Positions 1 through 9,077 of a stretch of 64,000 nt of DNA are shown here, piece after piece. The position numbers and the translations under genes were made by a program. This DNA is from Solibacillus daqui (GTDB taxonomy: Bacteria; Bacillota; Bacilli; Bacillales_A; Planococcaceae), in assembly GCF_028747805.1 (NCBI RefSeq), contig NZ_CP114887.1, positions 1,853,501-1,917,500 of the forward strand, written 5' to 3'. Under the pieces are notes generated by a model. The model saw only the letters and a program-made list of their open reading frames with translations. It had not been told where the DNA came from and did no database searches. Numbering within the stretch: the first letter of the stretch is position 1; each line of letters starts with the position of its first letter.

Positions 1-2
1 CA

Positions 3-392
3 GAGGAAGAAGCGTTTTGGAAACCAAACGATGAAAGTAACAGTATCGCTGAAATTGTGCAACATCTACTTTACTGGAATGAGACATGGCAAAAGAGGTA
101 CAAAAAATCTCATGTGAATGCTGTTGCGCCAATAGATGATAATAATAAAAGCTTTATTATTCCGGAAAATAAAAGATTTGCTGACTTAAAAGAGTGTCTC
201 CTAGAGGTTCTGCTTCAGTGGCAAGATCTACTAACTGAAGAAAAGGTTGAAAGTGAAGTGAATGGTTTCCCAGAGACTGCAAAGTGGTGGGGGGTACTGG
301 GAAATATGTCTACGCATAACGCATACCATATTGGACAAATTGTTTACATCCGAAAACAACTACAAAAAGGCTGGAAAACTAATATTAAATGA
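3..392 (+). CDS. DinB family protein, 5' truncated by window edge
   Basis: The reading frame is open from the first bases of the window, so the true start lies upstream. The visible 129 residues include a histidine-containing helix near the end (NAYHIGQIVYIRK), the pattern of the C-terminal helix of DinB/YfiT-type four-helix bundle proteins, whose three histidines bind a divalent metal. These proteins are often thiol transferases or damage-inducible proteins of unknown substrate. Only the C-terminal part is visible, so length and start cannot be judged. It is followed by a hairpin-bearing intergenic repeat. Confidence 0.7.
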   Translation, partial: EEEAFWKPNDESNSIAEIVQHLLYWNETWQKRYKKSHVNAVAPIDDNNKSFIIPENKRFADLKECLLEVLLQWQDLLTEEKVESEVNGFPETAKWWGVLGNMSTHNAYHIGQIVYIRKQLQKGWKTNIK

Positions 393-404
393 GATAGTGA
401 GACA

Positions 405-640
405 ACTTACATTTCTTGTTCCACAATCTGGCGCATTTCAAGAACAAGAAAAGTATCTATTTCAAAAGAAATGAGGTTTATTTGTAGAAGGAACATAAGA
501 TTGAGGTAGACGGCAAAGAAATGTATAGAATTTGGAATTCATATAGTAGATAAAGTTATTCAACAATCTGGCGCAATTATTGAATATGCCCATTTTTTCT
601 ACTTCAACTAACGAAGGCTATCTTCAATAGAAGAGTAGCT
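405..640 (+). repeat. Decayed dispersed-repeat modules
   Basis: Holds an inverted repeat (TCTTGTTC/GAACAAGA, about 423-458) and a second module near 558-640 with the motif TTCAACAATCTGGCGC followed by CTTCAACTAACGAAGGC. Both resemble the stem-loop modules found after many genes further right. No gene is apparent between 393 and 824. Confidence 0.5.
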
Positions 641-824
641 TTTTTTATTTTATTCAAAAGCGTATTCTCATACGAGAATTAACTAGTACACAATCATTAA
701 TTCCACTGTTTAAGCGTAGCCCCTTTATACACGGTTCGTCCAACGAAAATTTATTTCTCATTTTTTGTAAACTTTTTGTTACAAATAGACTCTGTATTAG
801 TGAATGCTTTAGAAAGGAGTGCCT

Positions 825-1331
825 ATGGATTCGCATCTTTTGTTGGAGATATACAAGAAGCAAGCAAAGATGATTTATTTTTATTTAAAAAAGAACGGCT
901 GCAGTCATGAAGATGCAGAAGATATTGTTCAAGAAAGCTATACGAAATTCATTGCTTATAGCAGTGGTGTTCCTTCCGATAAAGCACTTTCCTATATTTT
1001 TACGATTTCCATGAATGAATTTAAAAAACTGTTAAGGAAACGGGGCAAGGAACAATCCATATCGATTGACGATAATCAATTTTGGATCAATTTTGCTAAT
1101 GACCAGGATACAGAACTGAGTGTATTAACGAACGAAATGAATCATGAAATCGCACTGGTTTTAGATCTTATTCAAGAAATCTTTAAGCAGCTTTTACTAT
1201 TAAAATATGAGCTGGAACTTAGTTATAAAGAAATTGCTTTGTTACTGGGCATGAAGGAAGAAACGGTCAGGACTTATTTATTTCGGGCAAGAAAAGAATT
1301 TCAAAAGAAGTGGAGGGAGCTACATGAATGA
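825..1331 (+). CDS. ECF-type RNA polymerase sigma factor
   Basis: 168-residue protein of sigma-70 family group 4 architecture. Region 2 occupies about residues 5-70 (the helix with HEDAEDIVQESYTKF is typical) and region 4 about residues 110-160, with a helix-turn-helix (SYKEIALLLGMKEETVRTYLFRARKE). ATG 825 is chosen because AAAGGAG ends five bases upstream; an in-frame GTG at 819 lies inside that Shine-Dalgarno. The stop overlaps the next gene by 8 bp, so both are co-translated. The downstream protein looks like its membrane anti-sigma factor. The target regulon cannot be read from the sequence. Confidence 0.88.
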   Translation: MDSHLLLEIYKKQAKMIYFYLKKNGCSHEDAEDIVQESYTKFIAYSSGVPSDKALSYIFTISMNEFKKLLRKRGKEQSISIDDNQFWINFANDQDTELSVLTNEMNHEIALVLDLIQEIFKQLLLLKYELELSYKEIALLLGMKEETVRTYLFRARKEFQKKWRELHE

Positions 1332-2262
1332 TTTTTCAGATGACCTTTTTGATGAAAAGAAGATCAAGAAAGCCGTAAGAAAAGGGAAATTGAAGACAAT
1401 CATTACCGTTATTATTATTTCTATCGTGGTATTCGTAGTTTTAAACATCGCGAATACTGCAATTTCGGCACATTATAGTGAAAAGGCATTTAAGCAATGG
1501 GATGCTTATGTCCGGCTCAGCACGCCAAATGGTTACATAAGTGAAACTGTCGATTCCAAAGGTATTTTAGGTGGTACAAGTAACTATGAAATTTCGAAAG
1601 ATTTTAAAATCAAACCGGTTGTTATCGAACGAAAACAATACTCATTTGGTCAGAATTCACCTGTTTTAACATCTAGGTTTAGAGATAGCAAAATAGGTAG
1701 TACAGGTGAAGATTGGCAATTTGGCTATAAAGAAAATGGTTGGCGAGAAATGATGTTTTTCCATCCGAATGTATCCTATCAAAAATATAAGGATGATGAA
1801 GAACTGATTGAGCGTATGCAAAGCGATAAAATTTATGAAGTGGCACTTTCCTTTGACCAGCCTTACAAACCAAGGGAACTGTTCATGCAGCTTCCCGAAA
1901 TGACATGGTTTTGGATAGACACTTATAGTCGTGAACAATTAAACGAGTTTCAACAAGAGGCAAAAGAAAACGATTGGTCTTCAACATTTATTCGTGAATA
2001 TGATGCGCTAGGCTTCTCAATAAACAGACCTTATATTTCAATCCATGATTTAAAAGGTGAGTATGAAGAATTTGTAGAATTACTGCCAATGAGTATTTCC
2101 TCTGATCACCAGAATGCTTTTAACAAGATGAAAGATGTTAAGTTAGAGGATGTAGAAATATTAGGGGTGGTCGTTTATGGAACGAAGGAAGAAATAGTAG
2201 AAATTTTAAAAGAGCCGATTATAAAAGCTTCATCAATAGGTGGAGTCATTGAAAATTATTAG
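1324..2262 (+). CDS. Membrane-anchored anti-sigma factor
   Basis: 312 residues: a short cytosolic N-terminus (about 1-22), one transmembrane helix (about 23-46) and a large extracytoplasmic domain. Organisation and sequence style match the Sigma_reg_N/Sigma_reg_C anti-sigma family that accompanies some Bacillus ECF sigma factors; no zinc-binding ZAS motif is visible. It starts inside the end of the sigma gene, which is the usual arrangement for a sigma/anti-sigma pair. It probably holds the sigma factor at the membrane until an envelope signal releases it. The family assignment is from memory. Confidence 0.75.
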   Translation: MNDFSDDLFDEKKIKKAVRKGKLKTIITVIIISIVVFVVLNIANTAISAHYSEKAFKQWDAYVRLSTPNGYISETVDSKGILGGTSNYEISKDFKIKPVVIERKQYSFGQNSPVLTSRFRDSKIGSTGEDWQFGYKENGWREMMFFHPNVSYQKYKDDEELIERMQSDKIYEVALSFDQPYKPRELFMQLPEMTWFWIDTYSREQLNEFQQEAKENDWSSTFIREYDALGFSINRPYISIHDLKGEYEEFVELLPMSISSDHQNAFNKMKDVKLEDVEILGVVVYGTKEEIVEILKEPIIKASSIGGVIENY

Positions 2263-2304
2263 GATAAAATAAATAATATTGTCTTGAATTATCGAGTATT
2301 AAAC

Positions 2305-2385
2305 AAGCCAGCTAGTAAAAGCTGGCCGTTATTCCAGAAAAGGGCGCTTTCCTTGGATAAGGAAAGGGTCTTTCTTCATGAAGAA
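2305..2385 (+). terminator. Hairpins after sigma/anti-sigma operon
   Basis: GCCAGCT...AGCTGGC forms a 7-bp stem (about 2307-2326), followed by a second hairpin CTTTCCTT...AAGGAAAG near 2348-2368. The second resembles the GCGCTTTCC/GGAAAG hairpins of the dispersed repeats. The T-tract of the first is weak. Confidence 0.5.
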
Positions 2386-2664
2386 GGTCAGATTGTTTAG
2401 TGAGAAATCCGCTAATTCCAGCATTATTTATTATGTTCAACCTGAATGGCATATTAAAGTTTTTCCAATTTCACTTGACGCACTGTAATAATAAATACTT
2501 TAAATTTCAGGTTTCTAAATATAGTATTTAAATGAAATAAACAAATGCATATTTAAAAACATGATAGTTCCACACAGCTACCACAAGGCAGTAAAAATAC
2601 ATATTGGGTGGACCTTTTGAAATCAGTGCAGGAATGTAAAAATGTTAGCAAGGGGATGAATTGA

Positions 2665-4113
2665 GTGTTTAACGATTTTAAGATTACGGAAGGCCGTCCT
2701 GTATATATACAACTTAAGGAATATTTAAAAAGAATGATAACCAACGGGCATTTACTTGAGCACCAAAAGCTTCCATCCACTCGTGAACTCTGTTCTTTAT
2801 TATCAATTAGCCGAAACACCGTTCTAACAGCTTATGCGGATTTGGAACAAGAAGGGCTTATATATGCGGTAAAGGGAAAGGGAAACTTTGTCAGTCATGT
2901 TGAGATAATCAAATCCCCATCCATCCAAGTAAATTGGACTGAAAAAGTTAACGAGCAAACCTTTTTGGCAGATGAATTGGACCTTAAAAAGCATGGTGTA
3001 CGCTGGAATAAGGAAATTATTTCATTTAATAGCATCGCACCCGATGAAAAGCTTTTTGATATAGAAAATTTTAAACGGGCTTTTTTAAATCGGATGTCTA
3101 TTGAAGGAGACATCATTCTTAACTATGGATATGCAAAGGGCTATAAACCACTTATCGAATACTTACTTCGCTACATGGAAATTAAAGGAGTAGACACTCG
3201 AAATAAAGATATTTTAATTACCAATGGATTCACGGAAGGTCTGGAACTCATATTATCCTCTTTAAAGAAAAAGAGCGGCCGTGTTATTTGTGAAAATCCA
3301 ACCAATGACTCTGCTCTTAAGCTCTTTCGATTACATGGCTTCGAAATTGATGGAATTGAAATGGATAATGATGGTGTCAATATTAGTCAGTTGGAAACAA
3401 TCCTATCAAAAAATGAATATGATTTTGCGTACTTAATTCCGTCTTACCATAATCCAACTGGAATCGTAACGTCTTCAAAAAAAAGGAAAGAAATCATGGA
3501 TTTGTTTTCCATATATCAGCTTCCTATCATTGAAAATGGATTTAATGAAGAATTACGTTATTCAGGGTCACATCTCGCATCATTGGCATCCTTCGCCGGA
3601 CAAGGTAATAATGTTATTTATATTAGTAGCTTCTCTAAAATTCTTTTTCCTGGTTTACGGGTTGGCTGGATTTTGGCAGATAAAGATTTGATTAATTACT
3701 TAGAAAGTATGAAAAGAGCTCGAACAATTCATACGTCTACATTAGATCAAGCTGTGTTATATCAATATTTGATTGATGGATACTTTGAGAAGTATATAAA
3801 AAAAGCTAAATCAGTCTATAAGAAAAAGTATGAATTAACCGTTCATTATTGTAAGCAATTTATTCCTTTCAAACGAATAACTGGTGACGGAGGGCTTCAC
3901 ATTTTTATAGAACTAGAAGACCACATTGATTCACAAAAACTTTTAGAAAAATGTTATCAAAGGGGCGTTATTTTCTTACCTGGTAATGTTTTTCACACGG
4001 ACAGCAGTGGAAACCATACTTTACGATTAGGATTTTCTAGGCTGAATGAAAGAGAGATTATTCAGGGCATAAAAATCATAGGGGATACGTTAAAAAATAA
4101 TTATGGGGGCTAG
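2665..4113 (+). CDS. MocR/GabR-type GntR regulator with aminotransferase-like domain
   Basis: 482 residues. An N-terminal GntR winged helix (about 8-75; PSTRELCSLLSISRNTVLTAY) is followed by a fold-type I aminotransferase domain. The PLP lysine is visible as K325 in SSFSKILFPGLRVGW, and SYHNPTGIV is the usual cofactor-site segment. GTG 2665 is preceded by AAGGGG. MocR proteins use PLP or its adduct as an effector rather than catalysing transamination. The ddl gene starts 4 bp after the stop, and a MocR regulator linked to ddl (DdlR) has been described in Brevibacillus. Control of D-alanine ligation is therefore the likely role. Confidence 0.88.
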   Translation: MFNDFKITEGRPVYIQLKEYLKRMITNGHLLEHQKLPSTRELCSLLSISRNTVLTAYADLEQEGLIYAVKGKGNFVSHVEIIKSPSIQVNWTEKVNEQTFLADELDLKKHGVRWNKEIISFNSIAPDEKLFDIENFKRAFLNRMSIEGDIILNYGYAKGYKPLIEYLLRYMEIKGVDTRNKDILITNGFTEGLELILSSLKKKSGRVICENPTNDSALKLFRLHGFEIDGIEMDNDGVNISQLETILSKNEYDFAYLIPSYHNPTGIVTSSKKRKEIMDLFSIYQLPIIENGFNEELRYSGSHLASLASFAGQGNNVIYISSFSKILFPGLRVGWILADKDLINYLESMKRARTIHTSTLDQAVLYQYLIDGYFEKYIKKAKSVYKKKYELTVHYCKQFIPFKRITGDGGLHIFIELEDHIDSQKLLEKCYQRGVIFLPGNVFHTDSSGNHTLRLGFSRLNEREIIQGIKIIGDTLKNNYGG

Positions 4114-4117
4114 AAAA

Positions 4118-5029
4118 ATGAAAGTTGGCGTAATTATGGGAGGGGTTTCTTCCGAGAAACAAGTTTCGATTATGACAGGTGAAGAAATGATCGCGCATTT
4201 AGATAAAAATAAATATGAAATTGTACCGATTCACATAGAGAACAAAGAAGACTTAGTGGAAAAGGTGAACGATCTTGACATTGCACTACTGGCGCTGCAT
4301 GGCAAATTCGGTGAGGATGGCACTATTCAAGGTACTCTTGAAACCATGGGAGTTCCTTATACTGGGAGTAGCATTCTGTCCAGCAGCTTATGCATGGATA
4401 AGAATATCTCAAAAAAAATCATCCGCTTTGAAGGCGTGCAAACACCGGATTGGATTCACCTTACGAACATGGAAGAACATAAAATGGATGAACTAGACAA
4501 AATGGGTTTCCCGCTAGTTGTGAAACCTAATTCAGGCGGTTCAAGTGTGGGAGTAAAAATTGTTTATGATAAAGAAACACTAAAGCCAGCTATTGCGGAA
4601 GTATTCAAATGGGATTCCGAAGTGATAATTGAAAAGCTAATTGTGGGAGAAGAAATCACTTGTTCCATTTTGGATGGAAAGCTTTTACCTGTGATTTCGA
4701 TTCGTCATCAGGGAGAGTTTTTTGATTATACCTCCAAATATAATGATGTGGCTACGATTGAAGAGGTGGTCCAGCTCCCTCCCGAAACACATGCCCGTGT
4801 CTCTTTAGCTGCTATGACTTGCTATAATTCTTTGAAATGTAGTGTTTACGCCCGAATCGACATGATGATTCAAGATGGTATCCCTTATGTGATGGAAGTT
4901 AATACATTACCAGGGATGACGAAAAATAGTTTGCTGCCAAAAAGTGCACAGGGAACGGGTATTCCTTATCATAAGCTACTTGACTTAATCATTGAACATT
5001 CACTTAAAGTGAGGAGAAATAGTATTTAG
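4118..5029 (+). CDS. ddl: D-alanine--D-alanine ligase
   Basis: 303-residue ATP-grasp ligase that makes D-Ala-D-Ala for peptidoglycan precursors in the cytoplasm. Visible family motifs are HGKFGEDGTIQG near residue 60, the ATP-binding VKPNSGGSSVGV near 135 and the metal/substrate-binding EVNTLPGMT near 265. ATG 4118 is chosen over 4103 because GGGGG at 4105-4109 gives a proper ribosome binding site. It lies 4 bp behind the MocR regulator, so the two are very probably one transcript. It may be a second ddl or a resistance-type ligase; the sequence alone does not tell. Confidence 0.92.
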   Translation: MKVGVIMGGVSSEKQVSIMTGEEMIAHLDKNKYEIVPIHIENKEDLVEKVNDLDIALLALHGKFGEDGTIQGTLETMGVPYTGSSILSSSLCMDKNISKKIIRFEGVQTPDWIHLTNMEEHKMDELDKMGFPLVVKPNSGGSSVGVKIVYDKETLKPAIAEVFKWDSEVIIEKLIVGEEITCSILDGKLLPVISIRHQGEFFDYTSKYNDVATIEEVVQLPPETHARVSLAAMTCYNSLKCSVYARIDMMIQDGIPYVMEVNTLPGMTKNSLLPKSAQGTGIPYHKLLDLIIEHSLKVRRNSI

Positions 5030-5152
5030 AATATGCTGAAGTTAGTCCTAGAAATATTGGCTATACGCTCAAAGTTTAGGCATATTTATAATGGGAACAG
5101 CATTTTTTATAAATACCAAACAATTAAAAAATTAGGATGCGTAAAGCGAGTT

Positions 5153-5193
5153 GCTAAACTGACGGGTGCTTTACTTGAAGGTCATTGAGTTGC
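5153..5193 (+). repeat. Dispersed repeat, left half, interrupted by IS
   Basis: Left half of the composite repeat (CTTTACTTGAAGGTCATTGAGTTGC). The IS3-family element inserts inside the GAGTTGC arm of its terminator stem; the right half resumes at 6470. Confidence 0.8.
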
Positions 5194-5286
5194 GGCACTG
5201 ACCTAATAACATGAGACAAATAAAAACACCTTTCATTGAATAACGGGGACTTAAACCTGAAATAATCAATGTGGAGGTGTTTTTCT

Positions 5287-5604
5287 ATGGGAACAAGAGT
5301 CAGTTATCCAGTAGAAGTGAAAATGAAGGCAATTGAAATGCGAATGGCTAACGTACCGGTAAAAGAAGTAATGGAAGAATTGGACATTCGAAACTATACG
5401 CAGTTGAAGCGATGGATGCATTGGTATCGAAATGGTGAAATGCACCGTCTTAAACAACCAGTTGGTAAACAATATGCCTTCGGCAAAGGACCGGAATTTG
5501 AAAGTGAGACAGCCAAGCTACAGGCAGAGAATCTAGAGTTGAAACAACAGATTGAAGTTTTAAAAAAGTACGCGGAATTGGAAGGGAAGTGGCGCCAAAA
5601 GTAG
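5287..5604 (+). CDS. IS3-family transposase OrfA
   Basis: 105 residues. An N-terminal helix-turn-helix (about 5-50, IEMRMANVPVKEVMEELDI) recognises the element ends, and a C-terminal leucine-zipper-like coiled coil (about 75-100, KLQAENLELKQQIEVLKK) serves dimerisation. ATG 5287 follows GGAGGTG; an upstream in-frame ATG at 5269 would place that Shine-Dalgarno inside the gene. The heptamer A-AAA-AAG lies in the correct register at 5562-5568, so a -1 shift yields the OrfAB fusion transposase. OrfA alone probably modulates transposition. Confidence 0.9.
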   Translation: MGTRVSYPVEVKMKAIEMRMANVPVKEVMEELDIRNYTQLKRWMHWYRNGEMHRLKQPVGKQYAFGKGPEFESETAKLQAENLELKQQIEVLKKYAELEGKWRQK

Positions 5605-6428
5605 TACTTCAATTAGTTGAAGAATTAAAAGATGTTATGCCAATTGGTGAAATCTGTCGTCATTTAGGCGTAGGTCGCTCGTCATACTATCGTTGGAGAA
5701 AGGATGTGGATCAATCCACACAAAAGGAGATTCGAGATCAGCAGATTGGCGACTTGTGCAAACAGAATAAATTTCGATATGGTTATCGAAAGATTGCTAA
5801 TCTGTACCCAGGAGTTTGTAGGAAGACTGTGCAGCGTGTTATGCAAAAATATGGTTGGCAATGTAAAGTAAAGGTGAAGAAACGGAAGCGTACCGGGCAG
5901 CCAGCATACGTCGCACCGAATTTATTAGCACGCGATTTTACAGCATCTAAGCCTATGGAGAAGCTAGTCACGGATATTACGTACTTGCCTTTTGGACAAT
6001 CGATGATGTATCTTTCTAGTATTCTCGATGTCTACAATGGCGAAATTGTGGCACAAACTACTGGTATCAAACAAGACACTGATTTTGTGTTGGATACGCT
6101 CTATCAATTGCCTAAGCTACCAGAAGGATGCATTCTGCATAGTGACCAAGGCTCCGTTTATACATCCTATGCTTATCAAAAAGCAGCCAAAGAAAAAGGA
6201 ATTACCATGAGCATGTCCCGCAAAGGCACGCCAGCTGATAATTCCCCAATCGAATCGTTTCATTCCACGCTAAAGTCTGAAACGTTCTATCTCGACGATA
6301 TCTATCGCACAACGAACGCACGTGTGATACAGATTGTCGAAGAATACATTACTTATTATAACAATATCCGTATTCAAACGAAACTAAACAGCCAATCGCC
6401 GGTTCAATACCGTCAATTGGCTGCATAA
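5589..6428 (+). CDS. IS3-family transposase OrfB (DDE integrase domain)
   Basis: 279 residues with the rve-type catalytic core. The acidic triad is visible as D129 (VTDITY), D186 (HSDQG) and E222 (PIESFH), with the DD35E spacing of the family. The N-terminal part (about 1-90) is the HTH_21-type segment (YGYRKIANLY). It is in the -1 frame relative to OrfA and overlaps it by 16 bp, so it is probably made mainly as an OrfAB fusion, although GTG 5589 also has a weak ribosome binding site. No frameshift or stop interrupts it. Confidence 0.93.
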   Translation: MAPKVVLQLVEELKDVMPIGEICRHLGVGRSSYYRWRKDVDQSTQKEIRDQQIGDLCKQNKFRYGYRKIANLYPGVCRKTVQRVMQKYGWQCKVKVKKRKRTGQPAYVAPNLLARDFTASKPMEKLVTDITYLPFGQSMMYLSSILDVYNGEIVAQTTGIKQDTDFVLDTLYQLPKLPEGCILHSDQGSVYTSYAYQKAAKEKGITMSMSRKGTPADNSPIESFHSTLKSETFYLDDIYRTTNARVIQIVEEYITYYNNIRIQTKLNSQSPVQYRQLAA

Positions 6429-6469
6429 AAGGGTGTTTTATTCTTGTCTCAAAAAGGGTAGTCAGTGCC

Positions 6470-6523
6470 TTGCATATGCAGCTCTTTTTTTAATTGAACT
6501 AATGGTGCAGGATAGTTCAACAA
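6470..6523 (+). repeat. Dispersed repeat, right half after IS
   Basis: Resumes the repeat with TTGCATATGCAGCTCTTTTT, then AATTGAACTAATGGTGCAGG. Together with 5153-5193 it reconstitutes a complete composite repeat with its terminator. Confidence 0.8.
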
Positions 6524-6573
6524 GAAATTAGAAAATAATGTTAAAATATACCTATGATTAAGGGAGGGATTTT

Positions 6574-6789
6574 ATGGTTTTTGAAACGTTAACAGGACAA
6601 CTTTCTACCGTAATTACACTTGCTTTTGGGGTGTTGCTAATCGTTCTATATTCTTCAATAAATAAATAAAATAAATACTTTGCTTGGTTTAGTCTTTTAA
6701 TGGGAGTTGTAATTTTATTACTATTATTATGGTTCACTTTTGGCAATGAGGTAATTAGAGATCAGATATTAAAATATGGACTTCATTAA
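6574..6789 (+). pseudogene. Small membrane protein interrupted by one in-frame stop
   Basis: ATG 6574 follows a good Shine-Dalgarno (AGGGAGGGA). The frame encodes 31 residues with one hydrophobic helix, then a TAA at 6667-6669, and continues in the same frame for 39 more residues with a second hydrophobic helix (LLMGVVILLLLLWF) to TAA 6789. The stop lies in a near-tandem AATAAATAA/AATAAATAC, so a small duplication or point change could have created it. The intact form would be about 71 residues with two transmembrane helices. A 31-residue peptide as the real product cannot be excluded. Confidence 0.5.
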
Positions 6790-7006
6790 AAATTTTTTAA
6801 AGAAACGGGTGCTTTAGTTATACACGGCCATCATCCGATGAACTATTTTTTTCCTAAATATCCAGTAAATAATAGAAATCCATTGTGAAATGTTATGATA
6901 AAAGTATCTAAAATGAACCTTTCGGAACCTACGATATCAATCCCAACGAAAATGTACCACAATATGTAGGATTCTACTCAAATAATAATAGTGGAGGAAA
7001 TAATCT

Positions 7007-7915
7007 ATGAACTATCATATGAATGATAAACTACTAAAAATCCTAAAAAAAGTTTATAACAAAAAGAGATATGAAAAAGACGAAAAAGGTTATTATCGAG
7101 AAATTGATCATGGAGATGTATGGGATAATGAAAGAGCTGTTTATCTATTTTCAACAAATAATTTAAAAGATGAGGAAAAGACATATTTGGAAGAAAGTTA
7201 TTACCCATTAAATGAGATAGAGCATTTTACTCACGATCTAGTGATCGATGAATTTAAGCTATTAAACAAAAATTTCAATGTAACGATGGATAAAGCACTT
7301 CAAGCTTATGTAGCAGGTATGAAAAGTTTTCCAAGGGGAAGACAACCAATATTAAGTTATCTTTATGCCAATCAATGTAAAAATCATTCTTACCTAAGTG
7401 ATACAGAGTACTGTAAAAAATGCAGTGTTAAAAAAGAAAAATACTTAAATGTGGGGGAAGTGTTATTCAGTTATTATTTTGGTAGTTCATGGAATGAAGG
7501 TATTGAATTGATGTTGATAGAATTAAGAGAGTTTTCACAGCTAGAGGTTCCAACCCCAACAGAAGAAGATATAGTAATCTTTAGAAAGTTAATAGATATA
7601 ATCAGAAGTGCCCCGCAAGGAGAAACGCCAGGTAAGTTAGAACAGCGAATTAAATCGAAAAAAGTATTTCCTAAGTTCAGTAAATATAGTGTACGTGGGC
7701 AGCTATTATCCTTGGCAGAACTTGGAATAATCCCGAATGATTTTTATCCGCCAATGGTTGATAAATTCATAGATACCGAGGAAAGAATGAAACTTTATGA
7801 GAAAGCAAATGGCTCCCCACGTTCGGATATTATTCTTCCACTAGCTGCATGGCGTGGAGAGTATGCAATTAATGAAGAACGTTTGGAGAAATATTTCGGG
7901 AAATATAGTAAATAA
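7007..7915 (+). CDS. Hypothetical protein, 302 aa
   Basis: No family recognised. ATG 7007 has GTGGAGGAA 8 bp upstream. The protein is soluble and charged, with a cysteine/histidine cluster at about residues 124-144 (CKNHSYLSDTEYCKKC) that might bind a metal. It lies 31 bp upstream of another unrecognised gene, 7947-8627, so the two may form one operon. The intergenic region before it (6790-7006) carries a short piece of the dispersed repeat (AAACGGGTGCTTTAGTT). Confidence 0.75.
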   Translation: MNYHMNDKLLKILKKVYNKKRYEKDEKGYYREIDHGDVWDNERAVYLFSTNNLKDEEKTYLEESYYPLNEIEHFTHDLVIDEFKLLNKNFNVTMDKALQAYVAGMKSFPRGRQPILSYLYANQCKNHSYLSDTEYCKKCSVKKEKYLNVGEVLFSYYFGSSWNEGIELMLIELREFSQLEVPTPTEEDIVIFRKLIDIIRSAPQGETPGKLEQRIKSKKVFPKFSKYSVRGQLLSLAELGIIPNDFYPPMVDKFIDTEERMKLYEKANGSPRSDIILPLAAWRGEYAINEERLEKYFGKYSK

Positions 7916-7946
7916 AATTTACATTAGGAGAAAAGGAGAAGTACTT

Positions 7947-8627
7947 ATGAATCGGATTTATTTTAAAGACAACCCGTGGCCTAGTGGACATGGCATTAAG
8001 GAGTTTGAATGGCTCGCTAGGTTGAATCCTGATAGTGGGATTTGGTTCGACTTGCATTTGAAATCAGCAGACTATTACGAAGAGGACTCAGAGGATATTG
8101 AGGAGGACGACATACCTGAAGATACACACAGTTGGTTTCACAAAGGGGTATGGAATAACTACCATCAAGCGATAATATCCTCCACATATTGGGGGAATAA
8201 AGGATTTTTGGCTGGAACAGAAATGAATAAACTAGATTTTTATAATAACAAAACAACGACATTTCAAGTAGAAATGTTACCATTGGAGTCAAATGAGAGT
8301 TTTGACGACAGCGCTTTCGGAATTTATTTATTGGGTCATGACGCTGTCGCTGGTCATCATATTCGCTTTGAAAAGGATGAAAGTATTTCAGCCTTTACCG
8401 TGCATTGGACTGGTCAGATTGCATTAAACTATTCTGGAGAAATTGATTATGATTATGAGTTTGATGCGACAATTTCAAATGTAGCCTTTGGTGGAATTGA
8501 ACTACCTAAGGGTTGTGGTATTGACGAGGGACATCGTTTATTGGAAAAATACGTTTCAGATATAAACTCATTTGAATGGTCTCCGGAACAGCACAAATTT
8601 TTGTTGCGAAAGTTTCGTATTATATAG
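7947..8627 (+). CDS. Hypothetical protein, 226 aa
   Basis: No family recognised. ATG 7947 is chosen because AAAAGGAG lies 6-8 bp upstream; the open frame extends further back without a ribosome binding site. The sequence is rich in acidic and aromatic residues, with an acidic stretch near residues 45-58 (EEDSEDIEEDDIPED), and has no signal peptide or membrane helix. The mix of strand-like segments and the link to the preceding unknown gene resemble small accessory or immunity-type proteins, but that is only an impression. A strong terminator overlaps its stop codon. Confidence 0.75.
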   Translation: MNRIYFKDNPWPSGHGIKEFEWLARLNPDSGIWFDLHLKSADYYEEDSEDIEEDDIPEDTHSWFHKGVWNNYHQAIISSTYWGNKGFLAGTEMNKLDFYNNKTTTFQVEMLPLESNESFDDSAFGIYLLGHDAVAGHHIRFEKDESISAFTVHWTGQIALNYSGEIDYDYEFDATISNVAFGGIELPKGCGIDEGHRLLEKYVSDINSFEWSPEQHKFLLRKFRII

Positions 8628-8659
8628 TTCAGCCAGAACTTTCTGGTTGAACTTTTTTT
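8627..8659 (+). terminator. Intrinsic terminator
   Basis: GTTCAGCCAGA...TCTGGTTGAAC forms an 11-bp stem with a tight loop, followed by seven T. It starts at the last base of the 7947-8627 gene. Confidence 0.85.
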
Positions 8660-8796
8660 ATTTAGCCCAGGACCTATTTTTTTGTTATACAAAGTCATGC
8701 TACCTACTATAAACTTTTCATCAGCTTTGTTAGTTTGTTTATCCATAATATATAGAGCTTTTGGGTCGTCGTTTTTCTAATAACTATTCACTATAG

Positions 8797-9012
8797 TTAC
8801 CACTTATTATGATTCTTATAGCTTTTTTCGTGAATGTAAACTTCATTTTCCATTCGTAACCAATTACTAATAGCAGTTATAATTACTACAAAAATCCCGA
8901 GCAAAATAAAAGATATACTATAATGTCCTAAAAAAAATAATATTAATCCAGCAATTAGCAGTAATATCATTAAAATTATTGACCATATTTTTAATTTTTC
9001 CTTTTTCTTCAT
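8797..9012 (-). CDS. Small two-helix membrane protein
   Basis: 71 residues read from the minus strand. AAGGGAGA stands 5-8 bp before ATG at 9012. After a lysine-rich N-terminus (MKKKEKLK) come two hydrophobic helices (about 9-28 and 32-52) and a charged C-terminal tail, so it is an inner-membrane protein by inspection. No family recognised. It is one of few minus-strand genes in this stretch. Confidence 0.65.
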   Translation of the reverse strand: MKKKEKLKIWSIILMILLLIAGLILFFLGHYSISFILLGIFVVIITAISNWLRMENEVYIHEKSYKNHNKW

Positions 9013-9077
9013 AATATCTCCCTTCTTTAAACGTTAATACCACATTAATATTTTGTATTATTTTACCATAAATTTAA

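Larger units (their letters stand above)
5194..6469 (+). mobile_element. IS3-family (IS150-like) insertion sequence, full copy 1
   Basis: 1276 bp. The ends are imperfect inverted repeats: GGCACTGAC...GAGACAA at the left matches the complement of the right end, ...GTCAGTGCC. A 4-bp direct repeat TTGC flanks it (5190-5193 and 6470-6473). It contains overlapping orfA and orfB with a slippery heptamer A-AAA-AAG at 5562-5568 for -1 frameshifting. It appears identical to the copy at 46545-47820, so at least one transposition is recent. Confidence 0.93.

Noticed and set aside
262..474. Open frame overlapping the DinB tail and the following repeat
   Set aside because: Out of frame with DinB, no ribosome binding site, low-complexity composition; a shadow.
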